DNA of 64,000 bases from Denitrificimonas caeni (lineage in GTDB: Bacteria > Pseudomonadota > Gammaproteobacteria > Pseudomonadales > Pseudomonadaceae). A model generated the notes under the pieces. The model saw nothing but the letters and a program-made list of their open reading frames with translations, did not search any database and was not told where the DNA came from. The position numbers and the translations under genes are program-made. Below, in pieces: positions 1-10,344 of this stretch. The stretch covers positions 77,574-141,573 of the forward strand of contig NZ_CAJHOA010000005.1 in the NCBI RefSeq assembly GCF_905120345.1, given 5' to 3'. Position 1 is the stretch's first letter; each line of letters starts with the position of its first letter.

Positions 1-72
1 CATAGCTCAGCTGGATAGAGTACTCGGCTACGAACCGAGCGGTCGGAGGTTCGAATCCTCCTGAGTCCACCA
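1..72 (+). tRNA. tRNA-Arg(ACG), 5' end cut by the window edge
   Basis: Identical to the complete copy at 139-215, but the first five bases lie outside the window. The anticodon loop CTACGAA gives ACG, which reads arginine CGU/CGC codons. The T arm, the 3' acceptor strand TGAGTCC, discriminator A69 and encoded CCA (70-72) are all present. It forms a tandem pair with the next copy. Confidence 0.95.
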
Positions 73-138
73 TATTAGAAAAACTGAGTAATTGGTTTTT
101 TTAAGTAATACCAGCGGTGATCTGGATAAGCGCCAAGT

Positions 139-215
139 GGACTCATAGCTCAGCTGGATAGAGTACTCGGCTACGAACCGAGCGGTCGGAGGTTCGAATC
201 CTCCTGAGTCCACCA
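139..215 (+). tRNA. tRNA-Arg(ACG)
   Basis: A complete 77-base tRNA. Acceptor strands GGACTCA and TGAGTCC pair. The D arm, anticodon stem CTCGG/CCGAG around loop CTACGAA, the TTCGAAT T-loop and encoded CCA are all visible. Anticodon ACG (A34 normally edited to inosine) means arginine. Second member of a tandem array. Confidence 0.97.
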
Positions 216-221
216 TATTAA

Positions 222-251
222 AAAACCTGCATTTATTGCAGGTTTTTTTTT
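222..251 (+). terminator. Rho-independent terminator of the tRNA-Arg array
   Basis: Stem AACCTGCA/TGCAGGTT with a five-base loop, followed directly by a run of about nine T. It lies seven bases after the second tRNA-Arg. Confidence 0.85.
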
Positions 252-296
252 GCCTATTAAAAAATTTAAGCTTTATCTGTGTCTCTATTAGGCACT

Positions 297-755
297 TTAG
301 GGTACGCAGCCGTTTTGGTTAAAGCGCACACTGCGTTTTTGATTTTTGGCGCTGCGGTACGTCGCGCTAATAATTCCATTGTGATTGCTCTGGGTTAGAG
401 GCTTGCCGAACATGCTTTCCACTTCTGCTTGGCTCATGCCGCTGGTCACCTGTTTGCGCACTAAATGCGTGCGTCGTGTGCTTGAGTCGAACGTGCCGCA
501 GGGGTGCTTGTCGTCTGCGATTATCGTCACTCGAGTGTGCTGCACTGGTCGCTGGTTAGAGTTTGCTGGTAATGCCGGTATAGTCATGGGTTGTACGAGC
601 GTATGGAGGCTCTGTGTGCTCGTGCCAGGGCAGCTTCGGTCGCTGAAGGTGGTGGCGCCGTTACTGGCTGTGCATTGGTAAATCTGAGCGGCTGCGTTGA
701 GTGCTGAAATATGACAACTGCTCAGAATAAGGCCGATATAGAAATATTTTTGCAT
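297..755 (-). CDS. Secreted DUF4124-domain protein
   Basis: 152 residues. The N-terminus is a signal peptide ending near AAA-Q. It is followed by a DUF4124-type segment (IYQCTASNG..TTFSDRSCPG) with two cysteines, a proline/glutamine-rich linker, and a C-terminal segment (CGTFDSS...GMSQAEVESMFGKP) resembling the short SmpA/OmlA-like repeats of periplasmic proteins. The ATG at 755 is preferred because AAGGA sits eight bases upstream. The ATG at 764 has this SD abutting it. Function is unknown. DUF4124 proteins are common periplasmic or outer-membrane-associated proteins in gammaproteobacteria. It is a single gene, transcribed toward the tRNA-Arg terminator. Confidence 0.7.
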   Translation of the reverse strand: MQKYFYIGLILSSCHISALNAAAQIYQCTASNGATTFSDRSCPGTSTQSLHTLVQPMTIPALPANSNQRPVQHTRVTIIADDKHPCGTFDSSTRRTHLVRKQVTSGMSQAEVESMFGKPLTQSNHNGIISATYRSAKNQKRSVRFNQNGCVP

Positions 756-1043
756 GGTGGTCATCCTTGACGTGTTTTTGACTTTGAAAGCTGTTGTTGT
801 GAGTGCTATTTCAGTTTAGTCACTATTATCTGAATAACCAGGGTGGTGCGCTGGCTTGTTATCCTAAGATAAGCAATTGTTAGATGCAAAGCGCGGCCAC
901 AATGGTATTATTATCGGCTATAAAACCAGTATTAAACTGGCTCGTTATGATTTTTCAGTAGAATTTTTTCCCATTGAGCAATCACCATGCACACTTGATA
1001 AATCCCTTGCATCGATAGCGTGCAAGGGTGGAGCACCTCATTT

Positions 1044-2486
1044 ATGTCTGAAGTTGAAGAGAGAAAGCCCCAGGAACGTCTTCATGAGCGTTTTTCACAG
1101 GTTCTTGAGCTCTTGCAACGACACCAATTGATTGAGGAACGGGTTGCACGGCAAGGCAGTGACCATCAAGAGCGTGTTGATGCTTTGGTGCAGCAGCAGC
1201 ACTTAGCAGAGCTGCAGCAGAAGCTGGCTGAGTTACACCCAGCCGATATTGCTTACATTCTTGAAGCCTTGCCCCTAGATGATCGTCTGACTGTCTGGCA
1301 ACTGGTGCGCGCTGAGAGTGACGGTGACATTCTTCTTGAAGTGTCCGACTCCGTGCGTGAAACGCTGATTGCCGACATGGATGAGCATGAGATCATCGCC
1401 GCGACCAAGGACCTGGATGCGGATGAGCTGGCTGATCTAGCGCCAGAGCTGCCGCGTGATGTGGTTCAGGGCTTGATGGAGTCGTTGGACGAGCAGCAAC
1501 GCGAGCGCGTGCGTTCAGCGCTGTCGTATGAGGATGAGCAAGTCGGCGCTATTATGGATTTTGAGATGGTCACTATCCGTGAAGATGTCACTCTTGAAGT
1601 GGTCTTGCGCTATTTGCGCCGTCTAAAAGAGCTACCAGACCAAACCGATAAACTGTTTGTGGTTGATATTGCCGGTATCTTAAAAGGTGTGTTACCGATT
1701 AAGCGTTTACTGGTCAATGACCCTGAACGTACGGTGCATGAAGTGATGGCTGACGATCCGGTGACTTTTTATCCGGATGAGGATGGCTCCTTTGCTGCGC
1801 AAGCGTTTGAGCGTTACAACTTGGTTTCTGCGCCTGTGGTTGAAAAAAGCGGCAAACTGATTGGTCGTTTGACCGTTGATGAAATGGTCGACTTGATTCG
1901 TGAAGAGTCGGAAAGCGAAGCATTAAGTCGCGCCGGTTTGCGTGAAGAAGAAGATATTTTTGCCTCAGTGTGGAAGTCACTACAAAACCGTTGGGCATGG
2001 TTAGCCGTTAATTTAGTCACCGCATTTGTTGCTTCGCGAGTGATTGGTTTGTTTGAAGGCTCGATTGAAAAGTTAGTTGCACTGGCTGCCTTGATGCCGA
2101 TTGTTGCAGGCATTGGCGGCAACTCAGGCAACCAAACTATCACCATGATTGTTCGTGCAATGGCCTTGGATCAGTTGTCCACTGGCAACAGTTCACGTTT
2201 AATGCGCAAAGAATTGGGTGTGGCACTGATCAATGGTTTGATCTGGGGCAGTGTTATCGGGGTGGTTGCTTGGTTACTCTATGACAACTGGGCATTGGGT
2301 ATGGTGATGACCTCAGCGATGACCTTGAACTTACTGCTGGCCGCCTTGATGGGGGTCGTTATTCCGATGACTATGGTGCGCTTAGGGCGTGATCCGGCGC
2401 TGGGTTCCAGCGTTTTGATTACAGCGATGACTGACAGTGGCGGCTTCTTTATTTTCTTAGGTTTGGCGACGCTGTTTTTATTGTAA
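1044..2486 (+). CDS. mgtE: Magnesium transporter MgtE
   Basis: 480 residues, the usual length of proteobacterial MgtE, a homodimeric Mg2+ channel of the inner membrane. The N-terminal helical MgtE_N domain (about residues 30-140) contains LHPADIAYILEALP. Two CBS domains follow (about 145-265), then five membrane helices containing the conserved PIVAGIGGNSGNQ motif of the pore. An upstream in-frame ATG (1020) exists, but the start at 1044 has GGAG ten bases upstream and gives the family N-terminus MSEVEER. The N-terminal and CBS domains sense Mg2+ and gate the pore in characterised homologues. It stands alone, 182 bases before the oad genes. Confidence 0.93.
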   Translation: MSEVEERKPQERLHERFSQVLELLQRHQLIEERVARQGSDHQERVDALVQQQHLAELQQKLAELHPADIAYILEALPLDDRLTVWQLVRAESDGDILLEVSDSVRETLIADMDEHEIIAATKDLDADELADLAPELPRDVVQGLMESLDEQQRERVRSALSYEDEQVGAIMDFEMVTIREDVTLEVVLRYLRRLKELPDQTDKLFVVDIAGILKGVLPIKRLLVNDPERTVHEVMADDPVTFYPDEDGSFAAQAFERYNLVSAPVVEKSGKLIGRLTVDEMVDLIREESESEALSRAGLREEEDIFASVWKSLQNRWAWLAVNLVTAFVASRVIGLFEGSIEKLVALAALMPIVAGIGGNSGNQTITMIVRAMALDQLSTGNSSRLMRKELGVALINGLIWGSVIGVVAWLLYDNWALGMVMTSAMTLNLLLAALMGVVIPMTMVRLGRDPALGSSVLITAMTDSGGFFIFLGLATLFLL

Positions 2487-2668
2487 ATTTTATAATAGGT
2501 TGGCAAAGATCGCGGACAACTGAATAAAAATCATTCTATTGTTTGCCAATTAGGGCGTATTCGCGTTAATGTTTCAGGGTTTTATCTGTAGCTCATTGAA
2601 CTCAGCCCCAGCTAAAACCTTGATTCTAACTACAAAATTGCACCTGCAACTCAGGAAATGGAGCGTAT

Positions 2669-2926
2669 ATGACTTCTCAGCAACTCCTTCTTGAAGGCGT
2701 TGAACTCATGTTTTTCGGTATGGGTCTCGTTTTTCTATTTTTGGTTTTACTGATTTACTGCATTCGAGGCATGTCTTATCTGCTAGAACGTTTTGTTCCA
2801 GAAGAGAACAATGCCGCTACAGCGGTCGCCGCGCCTGTGAAAGCGGGTAGCGTGCAAGCTGTAGACAACGAAACTTTACAAGCCATTCAAATTGCCATTA
2901 AACAGCACCGTGCCCGCCGCGGCTGA
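2669..2926 (+). CDS. oadG: Oxaloacetate decarboxylase gamma subunit OadG
   Basis: 85 residues. It has a single N-terminal membrane helix ([16 protein letters not shown]) followed by a soluble, alanine-rich tail, as in OadG, the small subunit that holds OadA on the membrane and binds zinc in characterised enzymes. GGAG lies seven bases before the ATG. It is the first gene of a three-gene operon oadG-oadA-oadB. The complete set argues for the sodium-pumping decarboxylase rather than a pyruvate carboxylase B subunit. Confidence 0.9.
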   Translation: MTSQQLLLEGVELMFFGMGLVFLFLVLLIYCIRGMSYLLERFVPEENNAATAVAAPVKAGSVQAVDNETLQAIQIAIKQHRARRG

Positions 2927-2951
2927 GTGTATCTATACGGAGTTTTTCCTG

Positions 2952-4721
2952 ATGACCGCGACAAAGCCGCTCGGTATCACTGACGTTGTATTACGTGATG
3001 CTCACCAATCTATTTTAGCCACCCGTGTTCGCTTAGAAGATATGCTGCCGATTGCTGGCAAACTCGACCAAGTGGGTTTTTGGTCGGTTGAAACCTGGGG
3101 AGGAGCCACCTTTGACTCCTGTATTCGTTATTTAGGTGAAGATCCTTGGGAGCGTATCCGTGCGCTCAAGCAAGCGATGCCAAATACCCGTCAGCAAATG
3201 TTGTTACGTGGACAAAACTTATTAGGCTATCGTCACTATGCTGATGATGTCGTTGATACCTTTGTTGAACGTGCTGCAATCAATGGTGTTGATGTGTTCC
3301 GCGTCTTTGATGCGATGAATGATCCGCGCAACCTTGATCGTGCGTTAAAAGCAGTTAAGGCCAATGGCAAGCATGCGCAAGGCACTATTTCTTACACCAC
3401 CAGCCCTGTGCACAATATGCAAATGTGGGTTGATCTGGCTAAACAAATTGAAGACCTCGGCGCCGACTCCATTGCGATCAAGGATATGGCAGGTATTTTA
3501 ACGCCTTATGTTGCCTATGAGTTGGTTAGCAAACTGAAAGCCAGCTTGTCGATTCCTGTGCATATGCAGTGCCATGCTACGGCTGGTTTGTCGTCAGTAG
3601 CGATTTTGAAAGCTGTTGAAGCCGGTATTGATAACGTTGATACCTCGATTTCCTCAATGTCGATGACCTACGGCCATTCGCCAACCGAGTCAGTGGTCGC
3701 CATGTTCCAGAATACTGAGCATGACACCGGACTTAATCTGTTATTGCTCGAAGAAATTGCTGCTTACTTCCGTGAAGTACGGAAAAAATATGCAAAATTT
3801 GAAGGTACGCTGAAAGGTGTTGATTCACGTATTTTGGTCGCGCAAGTGCCAGGCGGTATGTTGACTAATATGGAAGGCCAGCTCAAAGAGCAGGGCGCTA
3901 CAGATAAGTTTGATGAAGTGTTGGCCGAGATTCCGCGCGTGCGTGAAGACTTGGGCTTTATTCCATTGGTGACGCCGACTTCGCAAATTGTTGGTACTCA
4001 AGCCGTGATTAACGTGCTGACCGGTGAGCGTTACAAATCCATCACCAAAGAAACTGCCGGCATACTCAAAGGTGAGTACGGTTGCGCACCAGCGCCGTTT
4101 AATGCTGAGTTGCAAGCCCGCGTACTGGATGGTGCGCAAGCGGTTGTCTGCCGACCTGCAGATTTGCTTGAGAACGAAGTTGAAAAACTAACTACCGAAC
4201 TCAAAGCGTTAGCGCAAGAGAAAAACATTCGCTTAGCCGACAATATTATTGATGATGTTTTGACTTACGCATTGTTCCCGCAAATTGGTCTGAAGTTTTT
4301 AGAGAATCGTGACAATCCGGATGCCTTTGAGCCGATGCCAACTGGCAATGAATTGCTGGGTGGTCAAGCCACTGGACCGCAAGCCTATACGGTTGAAGTC
4401 AATGGCCGAAGCTTTGTGGTGCAAGTCAATGAAGGCGGCGATGTCGAAGGCCTGAAACCTATTGGTGAGGCCACTGCTTGTGAGCCCGCACCGGTAACTG
4501 CTGGGGAGGGTGATCCGCAAGGCGCGCCGTTAGCCGGTAATATCTTTAAAGTGCTGGTCAAACCAGGGCAGACTGTTGCAGAAGGCGATGTGGTAATTAT
4601 TTTGGAAGCCATGAAAATGGAAACTGAAATTCGTGCTTTCCGCCGCGGCGTGATCGGTGATGTCAATGTTAAAGTTGGCGACGCAGTATCAGTTGGCGAT
4701 TGCCTGCTGACCATAGCTTGA
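2952..4721 (+). CDS. oadA: Oxaloacetate decarboxylase alpha subunit OadA (biotin-dependent)
   Basis: 589 residues. The N-terminal carboxyltransferase TIM barrel begins at [11 protein letters not shown] and carries the metal-binding residues of the HMGL-like family. The conserved OadA/PYC domain follows, and a C-terminal biotinyl domain contains EAMKMETE, with Lys about 555 as the biotin site, about 35 residues from the end as usual. It transfers the carboxyl group of oxaloacetate to biotin, giving pyruvate; OadB then decarboxylates carboxybiotin. The start at 2952 has CGGAG ten bases upstream. An in-frame ATG at 2892 inside oadG is less likely. Pseudomonas genomes often label the orphan homologue as pyruvate carboxylase subunit B, but oadG and oadB beside it favour the decarboxylase. 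Confidence 0.92.
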   Translation: MTATKPLGITDVVLRDAHQSILATRVRLEDMLPIAGKLDQVGFWSVETWGGATFDSCIRYLGEDPWERIRALKQAMPNTRQQMLLRGQNLLGYRHYADDVVDTFVERAAINGVDVFRVFDAMNDPRNLDRALKAVKANGKHAQGTISYTTSPVHNMQMWVDLAKQIEDLGADSIAIKDMAGILTPYVAYELVSKLKASLSIPVHMQCHATAGLSSVAILKAVEAGIDNVDTSISSMSMTYGHSPTESVVAMFQNTEHDTGLNLLLLEEIAAYFREVRKKYAKFEGTLKGVDSRILVAQVPGGMLTNMEGQLKEQGATDKFDEVLAEIPRVREDLGFIPLVTPTSQIVGTQAVINVLTGERYKSITKETAGILKGEYGCAPAPFNAELQARVLDGAQAVVCRPADLLENEVEKLTTELKALAQEKNIRLADNIIDDVLTYALFPQIGLKFLENRDNPDAFEPMPTGNELLGGQATGPQAYTVEVNGRSFVVQVNEGGDVEGLKPIGEATACEPAPVTAGEGDPQGAPLAGNIFKVLVKPGQTVAEGDVVIILEAMKMETEIRAFRRGVIGDVNVKVGDAVSVGDCLLTIA

Positions 4722-4728
4722 GGGCTAA

Positions 4729-5868
4729 ATGATGGATAAGCTCTTAGGTTTATGGCAAAACACCGGTATCTATCAGATTGAGGCCGGACAAGCTTTGATG
4801 CTCGTTGTATGCATGGCTTTAATATACTTGGCAATTCGTAAAGGCTTTGAGCCGTTGCTGTTGATTCCTATTGGCTTTGGTGGAGTATTAGCGAATATTC
4901 CAGCAGCCGGTATGGCTGAAACCGGTGGCTTATTGAATATGCTGTATGAAGTCGGCTTGCCGACCAGTGTTTTCCCTTTGCTGATCTTTATGGGTGTGGG
5001 TGCCATGACCGATTTCGGTCCGATGCTGGCTAACCCAAAAACCTTGTTGTTAGGTGCAGCGGCTCAGTTTGGTATTTTTGGTACCTTGCTCGGAGCTTTA
5101 GCCATTGGCATGTTGGGGATTCCAGGCTTGGAGTTTACCCTCAAAGAAGCCGCTTCAATTGCCATTATTGGTGGTGCCGATGGCCCGACCTCGATCTACG
5201 TTACCTCACGCTTAGCCCCAGATTTGCTGGGTCCAATTGCGGTGGCCGCGTACTCATATATGGCTTTAGTGCCCTTGATTCAGCCGCCTATTATGCGCGC
5301 GCTGACGACGCCAGCAGAGCGTGGTATCGTTATGTCGCAGTTGCGTCATGTTGGCCAGACCGAGAAAATTATTTTCCCTCTCGTGCTGTGCTTGCTGATC
5401 GGACTGTTGCTGCCTGATGCTGCACCTCTAGTCGGCATGTTTGCCTTCGGTAACTTGATGCGCGAAAGCGGTGTAGTTGAGCGTTTAGCTGATACGTCAC
5501 GTAATGCTTTGATTAACGTTGTCACTATTGGTTTAGGTCTGACGGTTGGTTCTAAATTGTCAGCTGAGTCTTTCTTGCAAATCAAAACGTTAGGCATTTT
5601 ATTACTCGGCATGATCGCCTTTAGCGCAGGAACTGCGATGGGGGTCATCATGGCGAAAGTGATGAATAAGTTTAGTGCCAATAAGATTAATCCGCTGATT
5701 GGTTCCGCTGGTGTTTCTGCGGTGCCAATGGCTGCGCGCGTGTCCAACAAGGTGGGATTGGAGTCCAATCCGCAAAACTTCTTGTTGATGCATGCGATGG
5801 GGCCAAACGTGGCGGGTGTCATCGGTTCTGCGGTTGCTGCCGGTGTCTTGCTGAGCTTTGTTGGCTAA
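4729..5868 (+). CDS. oadB: Oxaloacetate decarboxylase beta subunit OadB, Na+ pump
   Basis: 379 residues with about ten membrane helices. It carries the [10 protein letters not shown] and [16 protein letters not shown] segments of the Na+-transporting carboxylic acid decarboxylase beta family. It couples decarboxylation of carboxybiotin to export of Na+. Seven bases separate it from oadA, with AGGG just before two consecutive ATGs (4729, 4732); either could be used. It is the last gene of the oad operon and is followed by a strong inverted repeat. Confidence 0.93.
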   Translation: MMDKLLGLWQNTGIYQIEAGQALMLVVCMALIYLAIRKGFEPLLLIPIGFGGVLANIPAAGMAETGGLLNMLYEVGLPTSVFPLLIFMGVGAMTDFGPMLANPKTLLLGAAAQFGIFGTLLGALAIGMLGIPGLEFTLKEAASIAIIGGADGPTSIYVTSRLAPDLLGPIAVAAYSYMALVPLIQPPIMRALTTPAERGIVMSQLRHVGQTEKIIFPLVLCLLIGLLLPDAAPLVGMFAFGNLMRESGVVERLADTSRNALINVVTIGLGLTVGSKLSAESFLQIKTLGILLLGMIAFSAGTAMGVIMAKVMNKFSANKINPLIGSAGVSAVPMAARVSNKVGLESNPQNFLLMHAMGPNVAGVIGSAVAAGVLLSFVG

Positions 5869-5898
5869 CACTTTGCGTTAACTGCTGTTGTAATGACA

Positions 5899-5926
5899 TA
5901 AAGGCTGCCCATTGAGGCAGCCTTTA
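5899..5926 (+). terminator. Inverted repeat after oadB, probable terminator
   Basis: TAAAGGCTGCC and GGCAGCCTTTA form a stem of about ten pairs around a six-base loop. There is no immediate T-run on this strand, so termination is inferred from position and stem strength. Confidence 0.6.
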
Positions 5927-5956
5927 TGGTTCTGGGTGATAGGTTTTTTTATAAAG

Positions 5957-5972
5957 TGGACTGCTTCTTGCA
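5957..5972 (+). promoter_or_regulatory. Sigma-54 promoter of flhA
   Basis: TGGACTGCTTCTTGCA carries GG and GC separated by exactly ten bases, the -24/-12 spacing of RpoN promoters, 73 bases before the flhA start. FleQ/RpoN control of flhA is established in Pseudomonas. The -24 element deviates from TGGCAC, so strength may be modest. Confidence 0.65.
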
Positions 5973-6044
5973 TCGGTAGAGGAGGTGTCAGCTATAGCGT
6001 CAATGTTTAGTGCATAAGCACATGAATTTAGAAGAGAATGGTCT

Positions 6045-8168
6045 GTGAATAACACGCAACTGAAAAGTAATATGCACACGGGGCTGAGGTTGCTCAAGCA
6101 GGGCAATTTAGGTGTGCCTTTGCTGTTGCTGGTTATTTTGGCAATGATGACCTTGCCCATCCCGCCTTTTTTGTTAGATGTGTTATTTACCTTTAATATT
6201 GCCTTGTCCATTGTGGTGTTGCTGGTTGGTGTCTACGCCTTGCGACCGCTGGATTTTGCCGCATTCCCTACTATTCTCTTGGTCGCAACCTTATTACGTC
6301 TGGCACTCAACGTTGCCTCAACCCGCGTGGTATTGCTGCATGGGCATGATGGTGGTGATGCGGCTGGTAAAGTGATTCAAGCTTTTGGTGAAGTGGTGAT
6401 CGGCGGTAACTACGTCGTCGGTGCGGTGGTCTTTGCTATTTTGATGATCATTAACTTTGTGGTGGTGACCAAGGGTGCTGGACGTATTTCTGAGGTGAGC
6501 GCGCGTTTTACCTTGGATGCCATGCCCGGTAAGCAAATGGCGATTGATGCCGACTTGAATGCGGGCTTAATTGATCAAGAAGAAGCTAAGACGCGTCGCA
6601 GTGATGTCTCACAAGAAGCGGACTTTTACGGTTCGATGGATGGTGCCAGTAAGTTTGTGCGCGGTGATGCGGTGGCTGGATTACTTATTCTGTTTATTAA
6701 CTTGATCGGTGGTATTGCCATCGGTATTGCTCAGCACTCAATGAGTTTTATTGAAGCGGGTAAAGTTTACGCCCTGCTGACCATTGGTGATGGTCTGGTG
6801 GCGCAAGTGCCATCACTGTTGCTCTCGACGGCTGCTGCGGTCATGGTGACCCGGGTCACTACCTCAGAAGATATGGGCGAGCAAATCAATCGGCAGATGT
6901 TTACCTCGCCGAAAGCGTTGGCCGTATCGGCAGCGATTCTAATTGCCATGGGTTCGGTACCGGGCATGCCGCACCTGTCCTTTATTGGTTTGGGGTTGTT
7001 GGCTGCCGGTGGTGCGTTTTTGATTTGGCAGCGAGCCAATAAAAAAGAATTGGCGGTGGTTGAGCGAGAGCAGCGAGATCTAGAACAGTTGCCTGCGCCG
7101 ATCAGTGCTGAAAACCGCGAGTTGGGTTGGGATGATGTGACTCCAGTAGATATGGTCGGCTTGGAGGTGGGTTATCGCTTGATTCCTTTAGTGGATCGTA
7201 ATCAAGGTGGTCAGTTGCTCGCACGGATTAAAGGCGTGCGCAAAAAGTTATCGCAAGACTTAGGTTTTCTGATGCCTTCAGTACACATTCGTGACAACTT
7301 AGATTTATTGCCTAATGTTTATCGGCTGACCTTGATGGGCGTGACTGTCGCCGAAGCCGAAGTTTATCCTGAGCGTGAATTGGCGATTAATCCAGGCCAA
7401 GTTTTTGGCACTGTCAGCGGCGTTGCGACGCATGACCCAGCCTTTGGCTTAGAGGCGGTGTGGATAGAACCAAGTCAGCGTGATCAGGCGCAGTCTTTAG
7501 GTTATACCGTGGTGGATACCAGCACGGTGGTGGCGACGCACCTCAATCAAATTCTGAGTAAGCACGCGCATGAGCTGTTAGGTCATGAGGAGGTGCAGCA
7601 ATTAATGCAAGTGCTGGCGAAAAGTTCGCCGAAATTGGCAGAAGAGCTGGTGCCCGGCATGGTATCGCTATCAACGTTATTAAAAATTTTACAAAGCTTG
7701 TTACAAGAGCAGGTACCGGTACGGGATATTCGCAGCATTGCTGAAGCCATTGCTGATACGGTCACTCGGAGTCAAGATCCTGACACTATTGTTGCTGCAG
7801 TACGTGTGGCGTTGGCGCGCGCAATCGTGCAAAGCATCGTGGGGCTTGAGCCTGAGCTACCAGTGATCACCTTAGAGCCAAGGTTGGAACAGATATTGCT
7901 TAGTAGTATGCAGAAGGCCGGACAAGGTTCAAGTGAAGGCGTACTGCTTGAACCTGGAATGGCCGAAAAACTACAGCGGTCTCTTATAGAGGCGGCGCAA
8001 CGTCAAGAAATGCTTGGTAAACCAGTGGTGTTACTGGTCGCTGGACAGATTCGAGCCATGATGTCGCGTTTTGCTCGGTTAGCCGTACCTAATATGTATG
8101 TGCTGGCGTACCAAGAGATCCCAGATAATAAGCAAGTCACTATCGTGGCAACGGTAGGACAAAATTGA
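6045..8168 (+). CDS. flhA: Flagellar export apparatus protein FlhA
   Basis: 707 residues, the same length as I recall for Pseudomonas FlhA. About eight membrane helices (residues 25-330) contain the FHIPEP-family region (IPPFLLDVLFTFNIALS, LDAMPGKQMAIDADLN). A large cytoplasmic domain follows that docks export chaperones and substrates at the inner-membrane type III gate. The GTG start at 6045 gives the expected family N-terminus; an ATG at 6072 would remove nine residues. It is first in the flhA-flhF-fleN-fliA run. Confidence 0.95.
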   Translation: MNNTQLKSNMHTGLRLLKQGNLGVPLLLLVILAMMTLPIPPFLLDVLFTFNIALSIVVLLVGVYALRPLDFAAFPTILLVATLLRLALNVASTRVVLLHGHDGGDAAGKVIQAFGEVVIGGNYVVGAVVFAILMIINFVVVTKGAGRISEVSARFTLDAMPGKQMAIDADLNAGLIDQEEAKTRRSDVSQEADFYGSMDGASKFVRGDAVAGLLILFINLIGGIAIGIAQHSMSFIEAGKVYALLTIGDGLVAQVPSLLLSTAAAVMVTRVTTSEDMGEQINRQMFTSPKALAVSAAILIAMGSVPGMPHLSFIGLGLLAAGGAFLIWQRANKKELAVVEREQRDLEQLPAPISAENRELGWDDVTPVDMVGLEVGYRLIPLVDRNQGGQLLARIKGVRKKLSQDLGFLMPSVHIRDNLDLLPNVYRLTLMGVTVAEAEVYPERELAINPGQVFGTVSGVATHDPAFGLEAVWIEPSQRDQAQSLGYTVVDTSTVVATHLNQILSKHAHELLGHEEVQQLMQVLAKSSPKLAEELVPGMVSLSTLLKILQSLLQEQVPVRDIRSIAEAIADTVTRSQDPDTIVAAVRVALARAIVQSIVGLEPELPVITLEPRLEQILLSSMQKAGQGSSEGVLLEPGMAEKLQRSLIEAAQRQEMLGKPVVLLVAGQIRAMMSRFARLAVPNMYVLAYQEIPDNKQVTIVATVGQN

Positions 8169-8182
8169 TCGAGGGCTGACTT

Positions 8183-9478
8183 ATGCAAGTCAAACGATAT
8201 TTCGCAGCAGACATGCGCCAAGCCATGAATCGCGTCCGTGATGAATTAGGTGCCGAGGCGGCAATTATTTCTACGCGTCGCGTGGCTGGTGGTGTTGAGT
8301 TGACCGCTGCCCTTGATTATCAAGCCCAGCCCTCAGTGGCGCGTCCTAATCCCGCGTTAGAAGCTGAGTTGCGTAAAACGCAGACGCAAATTATGCAGGC
8401 GCATGCCAGTTTGCAAGCGCGTCAAGAGGATGGTGCGTTAGGTAAAGATCGACAGTTGCTTGAGCAAGTGATGCAGCGTGTCAGTACTCCAGTCGCTGAC
8501 ACTGCCTATGTGCAGAGCGCTCAGCATCGCGGCACTCACTCAGGTGAAATGGCGGCGATGCGTTCTGAGATCAACAGTTTACGTACGCTGTTAGAAATGC
8601 AATTAAGCAATATGGCCTGGAATAATATGAGCACGCAGCAGCCAGTACAGGCGGTGCTGTGGAAGCGTTTTCAAAAAATGGGCTTACCTGCTGATATTGT
8701 TCGTTCGGTTTTAGAGCGCGTGGCTCAAGAACAAGATCAGTCACAAGCATGGCGCATGGCTTTAGCCTATTTAACCCATTCAATTCGTACGCCCAATGTC
8801 GAGCCGGTTGATGAGGGTGGCGTGATTGCTTTAGTCGGTCCCGCAGGAGCGGGTAAAACGACAACTTTGGCGAAGTTGGCGGCGCGTTATGTGTTGGCCC
8901 ATGGTGTCAATAATATCGCTCTGGTGAGCATGGACAGCTATCGAATTGGTGCTCAAGAGCAGTTAAAAACCTTAGGGCGTATTTTAAATATACCGGTCAG
9001 CTATGTAGCAGACGGTGTGACTTTGGCTGATACATTGAAACCATTAGCACATAAGCGCGTGATTTTGATTGACACGGCAGGCTTGCCAGCCAGTGATCCC
9101 GCATTAGGCTTGCAGCTCGACAGTTTAGCGGAGCAGGGCATTAAAGCTAAAAATTACTTAGTGATGGCAGCAACCAGCCAAGGGCAAGTTCTAAAAGCGG
9201 CTTGGCATGCGTATAAACGTTGCGGGTTAGCCGGTTGCATTATTACCAAGCTGGATGAAGCAGTCAGTATGGGGGAGGCTTTAGGTATGGCGATTGGCCA
9301 TGGCTTGCCAGTAGCCTATACTACTGACGGTCCTAAAATACCTGATGATATACAAGTGCCTCGCAGCGATCAGTTGGTCAGTCGCGCTGTCGGTTTACAG
9401 AGCTCAGAAGAGCCAAGCGAAGAAACGATGGCGCAAATGTGTGTAGGGTCTCCACTGGCCGCACAGTATGTGGGTTAG
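8183..9478 (+). CDS. flhF: Flagellar SRP-like GTPase FlhF
   Basis: 431 residues. The N-terminal B domain (MQVKRYFAADMRQAMNRVR) is followed by a linker and an NG GTPase domain from about residue 215. The G1 loop is GPAGAGKTT, G3 is DTAGL and G4 is TKLD. FlhF places the flagellum at the pole and works opposite FleN, encoded next. It starts 14 bases after flhA. Confidence 0.95.
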   Translation: MQVKRYFAADMRQAMNRVRDELGAEAAIISTRRVAGGVELTAALDYQAQPSVARPNPALEAELRKTQTQIMQAHASLQARQEDGALGKDRQLLEQVMQRVSTPVADTAYVQSAQHRGTHSGEMAAMRSEINSLRTLLEMQLSNMAWNNMSTQQPVQAVLWKRFQKMGLPADIVRSVLERVAQEQDQSQAWRMALAYLTHSIRTPNVEPVDEGGVIALVGPAGAGKTTTLAKLAARYVLAHGVNNIALVSMDSYRIGAQEQLKTLGRILNIPVSYVADGVTLADTLKPLAHKRVILIDTAGLPASDPALGLQLDSLAEQGIKAKNYLVMAATSQGQVLKAAWHAYKRCGLAGCIITKLDEAVSMGEALGMAIGHGLPVAYTTDGPKIPDDIQVPRSDQLVSRAVGLQSSEEPSEETMAQMCVGSPLAAQYVG

Positions 9479-9484
9479 AGTTCA

Positions 9485-10339
9485 GTGAGTAAGGTATTAA
9501 ATAGAATGACAAGTAAGCAGAAACAACCCGTGCAAGTGATTGCCGTCACTGGTGGTAAAGGTGGTGTCGGTAAGACCAATGTTTCGGTGAATCTTTCCGT
9601 TGCGCTGGCAGCTTTAGGTCGAAAGGTTGTCTTGCTCGATGCGGACTTCGGCTTGGCCAATGTCGACGTGTTACTTGGCTTGCAGCCGACTCATACTCTG
9701 GCAGACGTGATGGACGGTCACTGTGATTTACGTGATGTCTTATTAACCGGTCCTGGTGGGATAAAAATAGTCCCTGCCTCCTCAGGCACGCAAAGTATGG
9801 TGGAAATGACGCCAATGCAGCATGCCGGCTTGATTCAGGCGTTTAGTGAGTTGGCTGATAATATTGATGTCTTGATTATCGATACAGCCGCTGGAATCGG
9901 TGATTCTGTTACAAGTTTTGTGCAAGCCGCTCAAGAAGCGATTATGGTGGTCTGTGATGAGCCGACGTCAATTACTGATGCCTATGCTTTGATTAAGTTG
10001 CTCAATCGTAATCATGGCATGACGCGTTTTCGCGTGCTAGCAAATATGGCGCACAGCCCACAAGAAGGGCGTAATTTATTTAACAAGTTGGTTAAAGTAA
10101 CCGAACGCTTTTTAGATGATGTCACGCTGCAGTATTTAGGTGCTGTCCCTTACGACGAAATGGTCCGTAAAGCGGTACAGAAGCAGCGTGCAGTGTATGA
10201 TGCGTTCCCACGTGCAAAGTGCTCATTGGCGTTTAAGGCTATGGCGCAACAGATTGATAGCTGGCCTTTACCCAGTACTCCTCGTGGGCACTTAGAGTTT
10301 TTTGTGGAGCGGTTAGTTAGCCACACTGGAACGGAATAA
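9485..10339 (+). CDS. fleN: Flagellar number regulator FleN (FlhG), ParA/MinD ATPase
   Basis: 284 residues. The deviant Walker A GGKGGVGKTN and the MinD-like LLDADFGLANVDVLLG segment place it with FlhG/FleN, which restrains FleQ and limits flagellar number. The GTG at 9485 is used here. An ATG at 9506 would give a shorter start nearer the usual length, and the SD is not decisive. It lies six bases after flhF and five before fliA. Confidence 0.93.
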   Translation: MSKVLNRMTSKQKQPVQVIAVTGGKGGVGKTNVSVNLSVALAALGRKVVLLDADFGLANVDVLLGLQPTHTLADVMDGHCDLRDVLLTGPGGIKIVPASSGTQSMVEMTPMQHAGLIQAFSELADNIDVLIIDTAAGIGDSVTSFVQAAQEAIMVVCDEPTSITDAYALIKLLNRNHGMTRFRVLANMAHSPQEGRNLFNKLVKVTERFLDDVTLQYLGAVPYDEMVRKAVQKQRAVYDAFPRAKCSLAFKAMAQQIDSWPLPSTPRGHLEFFVERLVSHTGTE

Positions 10340-10344
10340 AATGC

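Noticed and set aside
385-681. Open frame on the + strand over the DUF4124 gene
   Set aside because: It is a shadow of the - strand gene, which has a signal peptide, domain pattern and ribosome-binding site; the + translation has no recognisable features.
877-1131. ORF overlapping the mgtE start
   Set aside because: No ribosome-binding site or family; mgtE from 1044 fits the known N-terminus and explains the region.
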